Below the pieces are notes generated by a model. It ran no database searches, had not been told where the DNA came from, and saw nothing but the letters and a program-made list of their open reading frames with translations. This document shows positions 13,807 through 14,316 of a stretch of DNA of 14,316 nucleotides, piece after piece. Position 1 is the first letter of the stretch. Each line of letters starts with the position of its first letter. The stretch comes from Candidatus Saccharibacteria bacterium UBA1103 (GTDB taxonomy: Bacteria > Patescibacteriota > Saccharimonadia > Saccharimonadales > Saccharimonadaceae): positions 1 through 14,316 of the forward strand of contig CAJPSI010000012.1 in assembly GCA_905373275.1 (NCBI GenBank), read 5' to 3'. Both the position numbers and the translations under genes were made by a program.

Positions 13807-13875
13807 TGATCGGATTACCATTATTGGCTAACGACCGTATAGCTATCATCCTAATGATGCGATGGCGAAGCTAGC

Positions 13876-14316
13876 TTAGCTTGATTTAGCATTGTACTTC
13901 CGGTAGTAAGCCTCGTCATCAATCAAGGTGATTGGTACACCGAAGTAACGGGCGAACTTCTTGCTGTTCTCATTGATGTCATCAGTACTGGAGCCGTGGA
14001 CGATGATATGCGATGGTTGCAGGCGACCATTCCTCGCCTCGGGTTCGCTTGACATACGAGAGAGGCCGACTTCATTGTAGCTATAGTATTTACTATGTAG
14101 GCGCTTGACCTGATCAAATCTATGCATTAGTCCATCACAAGTGTTGAATTCGACGCCACCCATCTCTGTCTTCAGGCTACCTCGCAGGTAACCATCGTTT
14201 GGTGCCATGGCGACGATGCCACCGGGCTGAATATGATTGAAACCCAGTAACACCCGAGAGGCTTCGTCGCTGCCGACTCGCAGATAGTTGCTGTAGTGTT
14301 TCTCATCGATACAGCT
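13876..14316 (-). CDS. C-terminal part of an unrecognised protein (5' end outside window)
   Basis: The frame is open from the window edge to the stop at 13876, giving 146 residues. A GTG at 14253 is only an internal codon as far as I can tell. I do not recognise the family. The protein is soluble and rich in Asn, Ser, Tyr and Asp, with segments such as LGFNHIQPGGIVAMAP, KTEMGGVEFNTCDGLMHRF, SHIIVHGSSTDDIN, FARYFGVPITLIDD and the C-terminal YYRKYNAKSS. The HIIVHGSS and FGVPITLID stretches read like beta strands of an alpha/beta domain with a possible nucleotide or ligand site. That is a guess from pattern only. It precedes the R-M operon in the same orientation but the methyltransferase has its own promoter, so the two need not be co-transcribed. 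A 6-bp hairpin (13868-13873 with 13877-13882) overlaps the stop and has no U-tract. Confidence 0.75.
   Translation of the reverse strand, partial: SCIDEKHYSNYLRVGSDEASRVLLGFNHIQPGGIVAMAPNDGYLRGSLKTEMGGVEFNTCDGLMHRFDQVKRLHSKYYSYNEVGLSRMSSEPEARNGRLQPSHIIVHGSSTDDINENSKKFARYFGVPITLIDDEAYYRKYNAKSS

Noticed and set aside
1..14316. CRISPR array, insertion sequence, integrase or attachment-site duplication
   Set aside because: No regularly spaced direct repeats, transposase-like proteins or terminal inverted repeats were seen on either strand.

Overview
The window reads as a chromosomal piece of a compact, gene-dense bacterium of moderate GC (roughly half). Short intergenic gaps, four-to-eight-base gene overlaps, many small uncharacterised proteins, genes that start directly downstream of a -10 box, and a housekeeping set of divergent sequences suggest a Patescibacteria/CPR member, possibly Candidatus Saccharibacteria. 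That placement is an inference from gene style, not from a marker phylogeny. TGA is a normal stop here (it ends the methyltransferase gene), so the UGA-recoded CPR lineages are unlikely.

Layout. 1-252: C-terminal end of an unknown coiled-coil protein, whose DNA is packed with perfect small-loop hairpins. 259-354: a large stem-loop and an intrinsic terminator. 374-468: promoter and tRNA-Gln(UUG). 513-1349: a hypothetical membrane protein, then a bidirectional terminator. 1438-2709 (-) acetate kinase and 2754-3992 (+) tRNA-guanine transglycosylase diverge from back-to-back promoters. 3989-5248 (-) is an AI-2E family transporter whose stop overlaps the tgt stop. 8165 down to 5296 (-) is an operon: DHH phosphoesterase, cysteinyl-tRNA synthetase, a 112-residue hypothetical protein. 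10193 down to 8216 (-) is a pair of overlapping paralogous genes that look like a very divergent M16 metallopeptidase pair, one with the HxxEH zinc motif and one without. 10312-12048 (+) is a DUF6311-type polytopic membrane protein. 13791 down to 12095 (-) is a type II restriction-modification pair: a cytosine-5 methyltransferase and a ThaI-like endonuclease. 13876-14316 (-) is the C-terminal part of an unrecognised protein that runs off the window.

Two patterns tie the window together. First, six promoter-proximal genes begin 6-8 bases after a TATAAT-like box, mostly with an upstream TGn, and lack a Shine-Dalgarno. Most genes inside operons have a good Shine-Dalgarno. This predicts systematic leaderless transcription with re-initiation inside operons. 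Second, the tetranucleotide CGCG, the site cut by ThaI, was found only once by eye in 14.3 kb, while its permutation GCGC occurs about 40 times. This fits long exposure of this genome to a CGCG-specific restriction system, of which the pair at the right end is the obvious candidate.

The most novel-looking items are the M16-like gene pair, the CGCG depletion linked to the ThaI-like system, the leaderless start architecture, and the hairpin array at the left edge.
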